The notes: a model not told the origin generated them from the letters alone. A stretch of DNA of 64,000 nucleotides from Robinsoniella peoriensis (GCF_042680125.1 NZ_JBHTNY010000036.1), one strand, 5' to 3'; shown: positions 24,707 to 34,068, counted from the first letter of the stretch. Numbers and translations are program-made.

Positions 24707-27017
24707 CAGAATTATCCGAAACGACATGTTAAAAAGTAAGGCAATAACTCTGATGACTGTAATTTTTGTGGCGGCGGCAGCAATGCTGGTTTCTCTGGCA
24801 GCAATACTGGGGGTCAATCTATTTGGTGCTATTGATACCCTGATGACCCAGGCGAAGACGCCTCATTTTATGCAGATGCATGCCGGTGAAATTAATATGG
24901 AGCGTCTGGCTGAGTTCGCAGCCGCTGATGAAAATGTAGAGGAATTTCAGGTGCTGGAGTTCCTGGGCATAGAAGGATCACAAATGGTATTTGGTGAAAA
25001 CTCTCTCTCCGATAATGTTCAGGATAATGGGTTAAGCGTGCAGAGTGAAAAATTTGATTTTCTGCTGGATCTGGGCGGTAATGTTATTCACGTATCGGAT
25101 GGAGAGATTTATGTTCCGATTTGCTATGGGAAGGATCAAACGGTAAAAGTGGGTGACAAGGCGGTGATAAGCGGTAAAGAGTTTATCGTTGCAGGGTTTC
25201 TACGGGATTCACAGATGAATTCTACCCTTTCATCTTCCAAGCGTTTTCTGGTTAGCAAACAGGATTATGAGGTTCTGAAAGGTACAGGAAGCAGTGAATA
25301 TCTGATCGAATTTCGATTAAAAGATGCTTCCAAATTATCCGCATTTGAAACAGCATATACCAATGCAGGGATGGAAGCAAACGGTCCAATGATTACCTAC
25401 CCGTTATTTAAAACGATTAATGCAGTCTCCGATGGAATGATGATCGGGATTATACTGCTGGTTAGTGTACTGGCAGTGGCAATTGCATTCATGTGTATAC
25501 GTTTTACGCTCCTTGCAAAAATGGAAGACGATTATCGGGAAATTGGGGTGATGAAAGCCATTGGCCTTCGTGCATCGGAAATCAAAAAAATTTATCTTAT
25601 AAAATATATCGTAATTGCATTGACCGGATCAATTCTAGGATTCGCATTGTCTTTTCTATTTAAAGGGGTGCTGCTTGAAAATATCCGGCTGTATATGGGA
25701 GAAAGTGAAAATGAATTTGCTGCCCTGCTTTTTGGCATCATCGGGATACTGGCTGTATTTTCAGCGATCATAGCCTATGTAAACGGTGTCTTGAGACGCT
25801 TTCGGAAAATATCTCCTGCCCAGGCAATTCGTTTTGGAACTTCCAGGGAGAAAGCCGCCGGGACGAAATATTTTAGTCTGAGCAAGAACCGGCTGCTGGA
25901 TACAAATCTGTTTCTTGGAGTGAAAGATGTTCTGGCAAGAAAGGGCATTTATGGTACGATGCTGGGTGTGCTGGTTCTTGCGGCATTTATTGTTATTGTT
26001 CCACAGAACCTTTACAACACTATTTCAGGAGAAAATTTCTTTACTTATATGGGCATCGGAAAATGTGATATACGGATTGACCTGCAGCAGACCGACCATA
26101 TTCCGGAAAAAACAGCAGAGATTCTTGATACAATGAAGTCAGATCAGGATATCGAAAAATATGTGGTTCTGACAACGAAAACCTTCCCGGTTAAGTTGGA
26201 TAATGGACTGGAAGAACGCATAAAAGTGGAGCTTGGAGATCATTCGGTTTTCCCGGTTCAGTATTCAAAAGGCAGAGCACCTTCCGGTGATAACGAAATC
26301 GCACTGTCTGTTCTGAACAGTGAAGAGCTTGGAAAAACGGTTACTGATGTGGTTACATTGATAATAGATGGAAAGGTAAAAGAACTAACTGTCTGTGGGC
26401 TGTATTCGGACATAACTAATGGAGGGAAAACTTCAAAAGCCTCTTTTCGCGACCAGTCACCGGATATCATGTGGAGCATGTTTTCCGCAAAGCTTGCTGA
26501 TCATTCTTTCGTTGCGGAAAAAGGAGCCGAATATGCGCAGAAATTTGCATATGCGAAAGTTTCAGAGATTGATGAATATGTGAATCAGACGCTTGGAAAT
26601 CTGATCAGTTCCGTTGGAAAGGCTTCATTTGCGGCAATGGCTGCATCTCTTTTCATAACCGCATTAATTACGCTGATGTTTATGAAAATGCTGGTTGCAA
26701 AAGACAGATATGCCATTGCTGTAATGAAAGCGGTAGGATTTAAAAATTCAGATCTTATAAAACAGTATATTTTCCGATCAGTATTCGTTCTGCTAATTGG
26801 AATTGTACTTGGTACTATTTTGGCAAATACACTTGGTGAATTGATCGCGGGTCTGGTAATATCTTCATTTGGCGCTTCGTCTTTTCAGTTCGTGGTCAAT
26901 CCATTTTCAGCCTACCTCTTATGTCCGCTGATGATGGTATGCACGGTACTGATCGCAACGATTATCGGCACCAAAGGAGCAGGACAAATCAAAATATCCG
27001 ACAATATAAAGGAGTAG
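24699..27017 (+). CDS. FtsX-domain ABC transporter permease (MacB/YtrF-like)
   Basis: A 772-residue permease. One N-terminal helix (TLMTVIFVAAAAMLVSLAAIL), an extracellular domain to about residue 240, a three-helix FtsX cluster (residues ~250-370), a second extracellular domain, and a final FtsX cluster near the C-terminus. The typical cytoplasmic sequence REIGVMKAIGLRASEIK is present, and it recurs as AIAVMKAVGFKNSDLIKQ in the second half. Partner of the ATPase starting 4 bases downstream. Such pairs export or extract peptides or lipids from the membrane. Confidence 0.88.
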   Translation: MNDRIIRNDMLKSKAITLMTVIFVAAAAMLVSLAAILGVNLFGAIDTLMTQAKTPHFMQMHAGEINMERLAEFAAADENVEEFQVLEFLGIEGSQMVFGENSLSDNVQDNGLSVQSEKFDFLLDLGGNVIHVSDGEIYVPICYGKDQTVKVGDKAVISGKEFIVAGFLRDSQMNSTLSSSKRFLVSKQDYEVLKGTGSSEYLIEFRLKDASKLSAFETAYTNAGMEANGPMITYPLFKTINAVSDGMMIGIILLVSVLAVAIAFMCIRFTLLAKMEDDYREIGVMKAIGLRASEIKKIYLIKYIVIALTGSILGFALSFLFKGVLLENIRLYMGESENEFAALLFGIIGILAVFSAIIAYVNGVLRRFRKISPAQAIRFGTSREKAAGTKYFSLSKNRLLDTNLFLGVKDVLARKGIYGTMLGVLVLAAFIVIVPQNLYNTISGENFFTYMGIGKCDIRIDLQQTDHIPEKTAEILDTMKSDQDIEKYVVLTTKTFPVKLDNGLEERIKVELGDHSVFPVQYSKGRAPSGDNEIALSVLNSEELGKTVTDVVTLIIDGKVKELTVCGLYSDITNGGKTSKASFRDQSPDIMWSMFSAKLADHSFVAEKGAEYAQKFAYAKVSEIDEYVNQTLGNLISSVGKASFAAMAASLFITALITLMFMKMLVAKDRYAIAVMKAVGFKNSDLIKQYIFRSVFVLLIGIVLGTILANTLGELIAGLVISSFGASSFQFVVNPFSAYLLCPLMMVCTVLIATIIGTKGAGQIKISDNIKE

Positions 27018-27020
27018 CGC

Positions 27021-27788
27021 ATGAAAGAAAATAAAAATATATTATCCGGTGAAAATATTGTTAAATCATATGGAAACGGAGCTGAAAAATGTAATGTTTT
27101 AAACGGAGTTTCTCTTTCTGTAAAAGAGGGAGAGTTCGTTGCAATTATGGGGCCGTCCGGATCCGGAAAATCTACACTGATGTTTGCGATGAGCGGCATG
27201 GATGAAATCGACAGCGGAAAGGTTCTGTTTGATGGGATAGATTTAGCTGGGTTTCGGGAAGAGGAACTGGCTGATATCCGCAGAACCAAAATGGGATTTG
27301 TATTTCAGCAACCGACTCTGCTGAAAAACCTCAATATTCTGGATAATATTATGCTTCCATCCATGCCGGGCAGGAGAAAAAATGTAAAACAGCTTACAGA
27401 AAAAGCCAGGATGCTCATGAAGAAGACTGGAATCGGGAAATTGGAAAATCGTGATACTACACAGGTATCCGGAGGACAGCTTCAGCGTGCCGGCATATGC
27501 CGTGCCTTAATGTGCGATCCCAAAATTATCTTTGGGGATGAGCCCACAGGTGCACTTAATTCCAATGCGGCGCAGGAAATCATGGATATTTTTTCTAAAA
27601 TCAATAGAGAAGGAACGGCGGTAATGATTGTAACCCATGACCCTAAAATAGCAGCCAGGACAGAGCGTGTCCTGTTTATGCAGGATGGTAAAATAGACAG
27701 TGAACTGCGGCTACCCAAATTTGACGGAAGAGATTTTGAAAGCCGTACGGAGGAAGTGACAGGGGAGATGCTGAAGATTGGGATTTAA
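27021..27788 (+). CDS. ABC transporter ATP-binding protein (LolD/MacB-like)
   Basis: A 255-residue ATPase. Walker A GPSGSGKST, signature VSGGQLQRAGICRA, Walker B IIFGDEPTGALNSN, H-loop VTHDP. AAAGGAG 6 bases before the ATG. Last gene of the TetR-permease-ATPase operon, closed by a strong terminator. Confidence 0.92.
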   Translation: MKENKNILSGENIVKSYGNGAEKCNVLNGVSLSVKEGEFVAIMGPSGSGKSTLMFAMSGMDEIDSGKVLFDGIDLAGFREEELADIRRTKMGFVFQQPTLLKNLNILDNIMLPSMPGRRKNVKQLTEKARMLMKKTGIGKLENRDTTQVSGGQLQRAGICRALMCDPKIIFGDEPTGALNSNAAQEIMDIFSKINREGTAVMIVTHDPKIAARTERVLFMQDGKIDSELRLPKFDGRDFESRTEEVTGEMLKIGI

Positions 27789-27805
27789 TGCAGCTGAATT
27801 CTATT

Positions 27806-27838
27806 AAGCTGCCGGAGATAGAAGCCGGCAGCTTTTTC
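27806..27838 (+). terminator. Rho-independent terminator
   Basis: AAGCTGCCGG (27806-27815) / CCGGCAGCTT (27825-27834), perfect 10-bp GC-rich stem, then TTTTT. Confidence 0.85.
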
Positions 27839-27952
27839 TATGGGTAAAGCAAGACAGGTTTCGCTAATTTAATTCTTACCGAAGCTGACATCAAAAGAGA
27901 GGATATAAAAATTATATTATGCTAAACTGTAAAACAGAAAGGAGGCGGTGAG

Positions 27953-28837
27953 ATGGAATGGCTGCGGCAGCTCAGCAGGGCAATCGATTATATAGAGGAA
28001 AATCTGGAAGGTGAGATATCTTATGACGAGGCGGCAAAATTAGCCTGTTGCTCCACCTACTATTTCCAACGCATGTTTTCTTACATAGCAGGAATTAGTT
28101 TATCCGAGTATATCCGCAGGCGGAGAATGTCTCTGGCGGCATTTGAATTGCAGGCAAGCAATATTAAAGTTATGGATGTTGGGATGAAATATGGGTATCA
28201 GTCACCCACATCTTTTAACCGTGCATTTCAGAGTGTTCACGGTGCAGCACCAACGGCAGCCCGGGTAAAAGGGACAATGCTGAGTGCTTATCCCCGGATT
28301 AGCTTTTCCATAACAGTAACAGGAGGTGAAAATATGAGGTACCGTATAGAGCAAAAAGAAGCATTTCGTGTAATAGGAGTAAGGACAGCCTTAAAAGAAG
28401 ATTCAGAATATAATTTTCATATGGTACCAAAGTTTTGGAAAAAGATGCTGGATAGTCCGGCATATCAGGAAATATGTTGTCTTTCAGAAAAGAATGGTTC
28501 TGACATTTTTGGAATCTCTTCTTATGAAGATCCCAGGAATATCTATTACTATATTGCGGCCCGCTCAGACAGGGTGGTACCAAAAGGCATGACGGAGCTT
28601 GAGATTCCTGCGGCTACCTGGGCAGTTTTTGAAGGGAATGATCCATATCGGGATTCGATACAATCAATATTTAGGCGCTTCCTGACAGAATGGCTTCCAT
28701 TTTCCAATTACGAATATGCCCACCTGCCGGATATCGAGGTGTATCCCATGCAGACCGGTAACAAAATGAGCAGCAAAGCAGAGATCTGGATTGCAGTAAC
28801 GAAGCCGGACGAAGAAAAATCGGAGGATAACAGATGA
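27953..28837 (+). CDS. AraC-family regulator with C-terminal GyrI-like effector domain
   Basis: A 294-residue regulator of the Rob/BltR-like layout. The N-terminal ~110 residues are an AraC DNA-binding domain (YDEAAKLACCSTYYFQRMF and KVMDVGMKYGYQSPTSFNRAF). Residues ~125-290 form a GyrI-like small-molecule-binding domain (YRIEQKEAFRVIGVRT, WAVFEGNDP, WLPFSNYEYAHLPDIEVY). It probably senses a lipophilic drug. AAAGGAGG ribosome site. It overlaps by 4 bases the next gene, a free-standing GyrI-like protein, and lies upstream of an ABC exporter. Confidence 0.88.
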   Translation: MEWLRQLSRAIDYIEENLEGEISYDEAAKLACCSTYYFQRMFSYIAGISLSEYIRRRRMSLAAFELQASNIKVMDVGMKYGYQSPTSFNRAFQSVHGAAPTAARVKGTMLSAYPRISFSITVTGGENMRYRIEQKEAFRVIGVRTALKEDSEYNFHMVPKFWKKMLDSPAYQEICCLSEKNGSDIFGISSYEDPRNIYYYIAARSDRVVPKGMTELEIPAATWAVFEGNDPYRDSIQSIFRRFLTEWLPFSNYEYAHLPDIEVYPMQTGNKMSSKAEIWIAVTKPDEEKSEDNR

Positions 28838-29292
28838 ATTATAGCATAGAAATAAAGGAATTTGAACCGATACGCATTGCATTTATGCGCTATAAAGGTA
28901 TGTCAGATAAAGCGAATAAAGTATTTCCCAATGTGTTCAAGTCAATCAGCGGCAGGTCCAATGGAGCTCCATTTTTCTGCTTTTATAAAATGGACCCGAA
29001 TACAAAATATGCCGAGATGGAATTATGTGTTCCTACGAATGAACAACCAAAAGGAAATGGGATTGAAATAAAAGAAATGCCCCGGATACGTGCACTTTGC
29101 ACAACCCATCTTGGTCCTTATGAAACATTGGGAAATGCATATGCTGCTATGGAACAATATGCAAAAGAGCGCGCTTTGCCTATACAAATGCCATTTCGGG
29201 AGGTTTATATAAAAGGTCCCGGAATGTTATTAAAAGGAAATCCGGATAAGTATGTGACGGAAATCATTTTTCCGTTAGGTGAGGAGGAATAG
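28834..29292 (+). CDS. Stand-alone GyrI-like small-molecule-binding protein
   Basis: A 152-residue protein beginning YSIEIKEFEPIRIAFMRYKG, with the AraC-effector/GyrI-like fold (CVPTNEQPKGNGIEIKEMP, THLGPYETLGNAYAAMEQYA, EVYIKGPGM). No DNA-binding domain. Starts within the stop of the AraC gene (ATGA overlap). It may sequester or hydrolyse the drug sensed by the regulator, or modulate it; this is inference from the shared fold and context. Confidence 0.8.
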   Translation: MNYSIEIKEFEPIRIAFMRYKGMSDKANKVFPNVFKSISGRSNGAPFFCFYKMDPNTKYAEMELCVPTNEQPKGNGIEIKEMPRIRALCTTHLGPYETLGNAYAAMEQYAKERALPIQMPFREVYIKGPGMLLKGNPDKYVTEIIFPLGEEE

Positions 29293-29293
29293 T

Positions 29294-30253
29294 ATGTTTG
29301 CAATTGAAATCCGGGATTTGGTCAAAAAGTACAAAAACGGTGTCTGTGCCTTAAATGGATTGAATATGAACGTAAACAGCGGTGAAATCTTTTCTCTGCT
29401 GGGTGAAAATGGTGCAGGGAAATCATCCCTCATCCAGATACTCACCACATATTATACGCCCAGTTCCGGAAAGGTAATGGTATTTGGAAAAAATTTGTGC
29501 AGTGAGGCAGCCTGGATCAGGACGCAGATTGCCTGCGTTTCCCAGAAAATATCAGTAGATGAGCACCTTTCCTTAATGGAAAATATGATATTTCAGAGCA
29601 GGCTGTATCGGGTTGAAAAGAAAACTGCCGAAAAGAGAATCGAAGAGCTGATAGAAACATTCCAGTTGTCCGGCTATAAAAATTATCCGGTTTCTTCTTA
29701 TTCAGGAGGGGTGAAGCGCAGGCTGGATATTGCAATGAATATGATTTCCAATCCCGGAATTCTTTTTTTAGATGAACCTACGACAGGGATGGATGTTATG
29801 TCCAGAAATGCGCTGTGGAAGATGCTCCTCGCTATCCGTGAGAAATATGGTACTACCATCTTCCTTACAACCCATTATTTAGAAGAGGCAGAGCAGCTCA
29901 GTGATTCTATCTGCATTATCAGGGAGGGAAGAGAATTGATCCAGGGAACACCTGACAGTCTGAGAAAGTATCTGCGCAAGAACCTGATTCGTATCACCTT
30001 TCCAACTTCAAAGGAAGCAAAAGAACATCTGCCTTTATTAATGGAAACCGGTTTCGCTTTCGCGTCAGACAGAAGAGGCCATATGGTTACCCTGAGTGTC
30101 AGCAATAAAAGGGAAGCATTTACATCGCTAAGTCAATGGCTATTAAAAGAGAAAATCTTATTTGACGCAATTGAAATAGCAGAACCAAGCATAGAAGATA
30201 TTTTTCTGGCATTCAATGGTTCCCAAAACAGTGAGGAGGGGTTATTATGCTGA
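29294..30253 (+). CDS. ABC-2 type transporter ATP-binding protein (drug-export type)
   Basis: A 319-residue ATPase. Walker A GENGAGKSS, signature YSGGVKRRLDIAMN, Walker B ILFLDEPTTGMD, H-loop TTHYLEEAEQLSD, plus a C-terminal extension typical of DrrA-like proteins. Start 29294 (MFAIEIRDL) directly follows GAGGAGG; the GTG-type upstream extension is not needed. It pairs with the ABC-2 permease overlapping its 3' end. Confidence 0.9.
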   Translation: MFAIEIRDLVKKYKNGVCALNGLNMNVNSGEIFSLLGENGAGKSSLIQILTTYYTPSSGKVMVFGKNLCSEAAWIRTQIACVSQKISVDEHLSLMENMIFQSRLYRVEKKTAEKRIEELIETFQLSGYKNYPVSSYSGGVKRRLDIAMNMISNPGILFLDEPTTGMDVMSRNALWKMLLAIREKYGTTIFLTTHYLEEAEQLSDSICIIREGRELIQGTPDSLRKYLRKNLIRITFPTSKEAKEHLPLLMETGFAFASDRRGHMVTLSVSNKREAFTSLSQWLLKEKILFDAIEIAEPSIEDIFLAFNGSQNSEEGLLC

Positions 30254-30996
30254 ATCTGCTGTGGAGAAATGTAAAATGGAGATTTAAAAACAGATTTACC
30301 ATAATTATTACCATTCTTCAGCCAATGTTATGGCTGGTTTTATACAGCGTGGTTGCCGATTCTACGATGAGAGGAACCGGCATCAAGAACTATACGGCGT
30401 TTATATTGCCGGGTGTAATGTTCCTGGTAACATTTTCATCATGCAGCAGCGGCGGAATCATGAATTTCCTCATGAAAAATAACGGCAGTTTTTACCGAAT
30501 CCTGATTTCACCGGTGAGGCGCAGTTCCATTGTACTGGCACAAATGCTGGAAGCGATATTCGTATCACTTTTGGAAACTTTTATCTTATGCGTGATCAGC
30601 CTCCTCTTTTCAGTACGTTTCGAAAATGGGATTCCGGGAATATTGCTCATTGGAGTTTTCGTGTTTCTGACCGCTTTTTTTCTGGCGGGAGCTGCATATA
30701 CAATCAGTCTGTGCCTGCCAAATGAAGTGATATATGAAACTATAATGACGGCTATTGTTTTGCCGGTCTTTTTCCTGAGTTCAGCGTTATTTCCGGCTGA
30801 AAATCTTAAGGGTGGATTGAAGATCCTGGTGAATATCAATCCATTTACCCATGTCATAAATGCAATCCGTGGATTGATCATGGGGGAAACAGTTTCTGCT
30901 GTGCGGATACTGCCTGTGATTCTGCTTTTTACAGGATTATGTGCCTGCAGTTTTTTACTTGCGATGTGGAAGATGAAAAGGGAAACGGCAAGCTGA
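30247..30996 (+). CDS. ABC-2 type transporter permease
   Basis: A 249-residue membrane protein with six helices and the ABC-2/DrrB pattern: N-terminal RFKNRFTIIITILQPMLWL, central YTAFILPGVMFL, and C-terminal VLPVFFLSSALFPAENL plus NINPFTHVINAIRGLIMG. It overlaps the ATPase gene by 7 bases. Expected to form a drug exporter regulated by the AraC/GyrI-like protein of the same operon. Confidence 0.9.
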   Translation: MLNLLWRNVKWRFKNRFTIIITILQPMLWLVLYSVVADSTMRGTGIKNYTAFILPGVMFLVTFSSCSSGGIMNFLMKNNGSFYRILISPVRRSSIVLAQMLEAIFVSLLETFILCVISLLFSVRFENGIPGILLIGVFVFLTAFFLAGAAYTISLCLPNEVIYETIMTAIVLPVFFLSSALFPAENLKGGLKILVNINPFTHVINAIRGLIMGETVSAVRILPVILLFTGLCACSFLLAMWKMKRETAS

Positions 30997-31021
30997 TCAT
31001 TTAATATTGATCATTTAATAT
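30994..31021 (+). repeat. 14-bp direct repeat at the permease stop codon
   Basis: TGATCATTTAATAT occurs twice back-to-back; the first TGA is the permease stop. Looks like a local duplication. Confidence 0.7.
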
Positions 31022-31133
31022 TGAATGACAGAATAGTAAATTTAACCGTCCCAATAAATACTAGATGACAGATGAATCTTATTTTGATATAATGATCAAG
31101 ACCAATATATGGTAAATACAGAGGCGGATTTAA

Positions 31134-32219
31134 ATGAGAAGCCCAGAGAGCAGGTGTATTATGAGTACGCTTATATATTCGTATGCCGTTCCCCTGACCG
31201 GTTTGTTGTTCTTGTTATATCTGATTAGCATTAATTACTTATTTAGTAAGGAACAGAACCGTTTATTCAAGAGTGCGGTCATTATCAATCTGGGTTTGAT
31301 TGTAATCACCTCATTAGATTATATGTTCAGATGGGAAGCCAATCTTTCTATCTGGTATTTGCGAAGAATTACATCATTTCTAAACTTTTCATGCGGTCCT
31401 ATTATACCCATGCTGCTGATGCGAATTTTTTATAAAGACAAATTTAAAAAGATATATTATATACCATTATTTATTAATGCAGGAATTTGTTTTATCAGTA
31501 TCTTCGTAAACATCGTATTTTACATAAGCACCGATAACAGCTATGACCGGGGAATATTATTTTTTCTGCCTGCTGCGACCACTTTATTTTATCTGATGCT
31601 GATGATTTTTTTTCCGGCACAGAAATATGATCAAGGAAAGAAGACGGAGCAGATAACCATCGCAGCCATCATGGCAACCATTATTCTAAGTATTTTTTTA
31701 GAAGTTAATTATGGATACTATTGCTTGAATTATGGATTTTCTGCTTTAGGCATTATTATTTATTACATATCGCAGAATATTAACTTCTTTGCTGTTGATT
31801 CCTTAACAGGAGCATATAACCGTCAAATGTTTAATCTGGCAGTCAGTAAAATCCAGAGTAAACAAGATTGCATGTTATGTTTAATTGATATAAATAATTT
31901 TAAATATATCAATGACACATTCGGACACGAAGAAGGAGATAAAGCCTTAGTATTTTTTTCGGAAGTCATTATTAAAAACATGAGGAAAATTGCTACCGTC
32001 TACCGCACCGGGGGCGATGAGTTCATGCTGATGGCTAAAAAAGAAAATGAAACAGTGTTACTGGACGCAATTGAAAAATCTATCAGAGAATTAAAAGAAC
32101 GCAAGATCAGTTTTGCCTATGGTATGACTCATTATCGGGCAGTCAATGATATCCAGGATGCCCTGCGTGAAATAGATAAAAAAATGTATGAAAATAAAAA
32201 GAGGGCAACAGAATTATAA
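31134..32219 (+). CDS. Membrane-anchored diguanylate cyclase (GGDEF)
   Basis: A 361-residue protein. About seven to eight hydrophobic helices cover residues 10-215, followed by a GGDEF domain starting DSLTGAYNRQMF. The active-site motif GGDEF is at residues 293-297 (YRTGGDEFML), so it should make cyclic di-GMP. No RxxD inhibitory site is visible at the usual place five residues before. GAGG lies 9 bases before the ATG at 31134; an ATG at 31161 is an alternative. Single-gene unit followed by a long inverted repeat. Confidence 0.87.
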   Translation: MRSPESRCIMSTLIYSYAVPLTGLLFLLYLISINYLFSKEQNRLFKSAVIINLGLIVITSLDYMFRWEANLSIWYLRRITSFLNFSCGPIIPMLLMRIFYKDKFKKIYYIPLFINAGICFISIFVNIVFYISTDNSYDRGILFFLPAATTLFYLMLMIFFPAQKYDQGKKTEQITIAAIMATIILSIFLEVNYGYYCLNYGFSALGIIIYYISQNINFFAVDSLTGAYNRQMFNLAVSKIQSKQDCMLCLIDINNFKYINDTFGHEEGDKALVFFSEVIIKNMRKIATVYRTGGDEFMLMAKKENETVLLDAIEKSIRELKERKISFAYGMTHYRAVNDIQDALREIDKKMYENKKRATEL

Positions 32220-32220
32220 T

Positions 32221-32296
32221 ATAACTTCTAAGCTATCGCATAATTGCACGCTATACAAATAGTGATAATGCGATAGCTCAGAGGTTATATTTTTGC
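32221..32296 (+). terminator. Long inverted repeat, probable terminator
   Basis: ATAACTTCTAAGCTATCGCAT-type left arm (32221-32241) pairs over 21 positions, two of them G.U-type, with the right arm at 32268-32288; ATTTTTG follows. The stem is unusually long and the loop (26 bases) large for a terminator, so a miniature mobile element is an alternative. Confidence 0.6.
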
Positions 32297-32452
32297 GTAA
32301 AAATGCTGATGTATATTATTTACTGGTTGGAACAGGAAGGCTGCTATCTGAGTACATCAGCGGCAATTCCTCCTGAGCTTTTGTTTTACCTTATTATACA
32401 TTTGCAGAAAAGAACAAGACAGTAAATAAATTATGCAACATCAAAAATAGTC

Positions 32453-32481
32453 TTTACATCGAACAGATGTTCTGTTATACT
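32453..32481 (+). promoter_or_regulatory. Promoter with LexA-like box in the spacer
   Basis: TTTACA (32453-32458), 17 bases, TATACT (32476-32481). The spacer holds GAACAGATGTTC (32461-32472), a perfect GAAC-N4-GTTC Firmicute SOS-box pattern. It is the only promoter seen upstream of the acetyltransferase at 32553. Confidence 0.65.
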
Positions 32482-32552
32482 TGGAATAAGTATCCGAGAA
32501 TATTTAAATGTTGTACAACTGGAATATTTAATAATGGAAGGGTGGTTTTAAT

Positions 32553-33110
32553 ATGAGTAAGAAAAATGTCTTTACGGAATGTCCGTCTTATGAAACAGAA
32601 CATTTTTTCCTGAGGAAGATGGAAATAAGAGACAGTGAAGATTTGTTTTTATGCTATTCCAACAAAGAGGCTGCAAGGTATTTTAACGGGGACAGCTGCA
32701 ATGATGATTTTTACTATACGGATTATGAATCCTTTTTAAAATGTATGGACTACTGGGACAGCCGGTATGAAGCTCAGGATTTTGTGAGACTAACCATTGT
32801 GGATAAGGAAAGGAAAAAGCCAGTGGGGACAATTGAAATCTGTCCTTCAAAGAAATATTCCGTGGATGATAAGTGGATGGGAATATTGCGCATAGATATT
32901 CTTCCGGAATATGAAAAGGAAGAACCTTTCGGGGAACTTATGCGTGAAATATTACTGCATATATATACCGATTATCAGGTTAAGTCTGTTCTGATGAAAG
33001 CCCAGGAGAGTGCAGTAACTCGCAGGGCTGTTTTGCAGAAACTTTTCTTTGTACCGGCAAAAGAGGAATGCAATATTTCTTATCAGGATTATTTTATTTG
33101 TTATTGTTAA
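32553..33110 (+). CDS. GNAT-family N-acetyltransferase-like protein
   Basis: A 185-residue protein with RimJ/RimL-type GNAT features: the N-terminal FFLRKMEIRDSEDLFLCYSN, a central strand pair VRLTIVDKERKKPVGTIEI and MGILRIDILPEY. The end of the fold is diverged. The acetyl-CoA P-loop (Q/RxxGxG/A) is not clear, so activity is uncertain. GAAGGG ribosome site before the ATG. Its promoter has a LexA-like box, hinting at DNA-damage control. Confidence 0.7.
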   Translation: MSKKNVFTECPSYETEHFFLRKMEIRDSEDLFLCYSNKEAARYFNGDSCNDDFYYTDYESFLKCMDYWDSRYEAQDFVRLTIVDKERKKPVGTIEICPSKKYSVDDKWMGILRIDILPEYEKEEPFGELMREILLHIYTDYQVKSVLMKAQESAVTRRAVLQKLFFVPAKEECNISYQDYFICYC

Positions 33111-33137
33111 AGCGTGTTTTAGTGACTCAGCGCACTA

Positions 33138-33166
33138 CATCTATCTACAAAGCGTCCCTTAATCAG
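33138..33166 (-). repeat. Dispersed intergenic repeat, copy B
   Basis: Inverse orientation copy of the element at 2145-2174; the 21-base identical core is at 33141-33161. Flanked by GTGTTT...AAACAC (about 33115-33175), which could fold back, suggesting an element of about 60 bases. Confidence 0.6.
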
Positions 33167-33205
33167 CGAAACACCAGAACGTGTTTATAAAATCAGAGTT
33201 ACCGG

Positions 33206-33234
33206 TAGACATTCGGTAAAAAGCAGGATATAGT
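33206..33234 (+). promoter_or_regulatory. Promoter of the YesN-YesM operon
   Basis: TAGACA (33206-33211), 17 bases, TATAGT (33229-33234), just before the response regulator gene at 33244 (start codon 33265 region). TACCG/CGGTA flanks the -35. Confidence 0.4.
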
Positions 33235-33243
33235 TAGTATAAA

Positions 33244-34068
33244 GTGTTTAAAGGAGAGATACATATGATAATTCTGGTAGCAGATGATGAGCGATGGATC
33301 CGTAAGGGTATTATAAAGATGATCGACCAAAGCCGGTTAGTGGGAGAAACACAGGTTCTGGAGGCGGATACGGTAGAGGATGCCCTGACACTATTTGCAG
33401 AGTACCGTCCCCAGATCGTGATTTCAGATGTGAAATTTCCCACAGAAGATGGATGTACCCTTTGCGAACGAATTTATGCCATAGAGAAGCAGACGAGAAT
33501 TATTATGATTTCCGGGTATGATGAGTTTGAGTACGTGAAACGGGCATTAGCCTACCGGGCAGTTGACTATCTCTTAAAGCCGGTGGATAAGCAGGTATTG
33601 AATAATACGATTCAAAGGTGTATAGAGGAATTAACTGCAGATTTGCATATAACGGAAGAAGGGCATAAAGAATCGGCGGATAGGGAACAGTCCGCGGGAG
33701 ATGCAGCCAGATCTGTAGATATTCAGGATGTGATCAAGGATATAGAGGATACGATCAGAAAAAACTACAGTGAAAAATATACTCTTTCCGGTCTGGCTTT
33801 AAAATATCATTTAAGTGAAGCCTATCTGTCCACAGTCTTTAAGAAAAGAACAGGGATTTCCCTGACCTCCTATATTATGCAGGTTAAGGTAGAACGGGCG
33901 AAGGAATTAATGATGACGACTCAAGGGAAAATCTGGGATATAGCAGCGCAGGTGGGGTATCCGGATCAGCATTATTTTACAAAGGTTTTTAAAAAGGTAA
34001 CAGGAGAAAGTCCTACAGAATATAAGACAAAGCTGAACAGGGAATTGTATGGAGAAGAGCATGTTTAA
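33244..34068 (+). CDS. YesN-like response regulator (receiver + AraC HTH)
   Basis: Open frame 33244-34068; the start is probably the ATG at 33265 (MIILVADDER), which has AAAGGAGAG upstream. The receiver phosphorylation site is Asp in IVISDVKFPTEDG and the switch lysine is in YLLKPVDK. After a charged linker, the C-terminal AraC domain has LALKYHLSEAYLSTVFKKR and IWDIAAQVGYPDQHYFTKVF. It is shorter than many YesN proteins because there is little middle region. It overlaps the kinase gene by 8 bases. Expected to control the downstream sugar ABC transporter and sulfatase. Confidence 0.85.
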   Translation: MFKGEIHMIILVADDERWIRKGIIKMIDQSRLVGETQVLEADTVEDALTLFAEYRPQIVISDVKFPTEDGCTLCERIYAIEKQTRIIMISGYDEFEYVKRALAYRAVDYLLKPVDKQVLNNTIQRCIEELTADLHITEEGHKESADREQSAGDAARSVDIQDVIKDIEDTIRKNYSEKYTLSGLALKYHLSEAYLSTVFKKRTGISLTSYIMQVKVERAKELMMTTQGKIWDIAAQVGYPDQHYFTKVFKKVTGESPTEYKTKLNRELYGEEHV

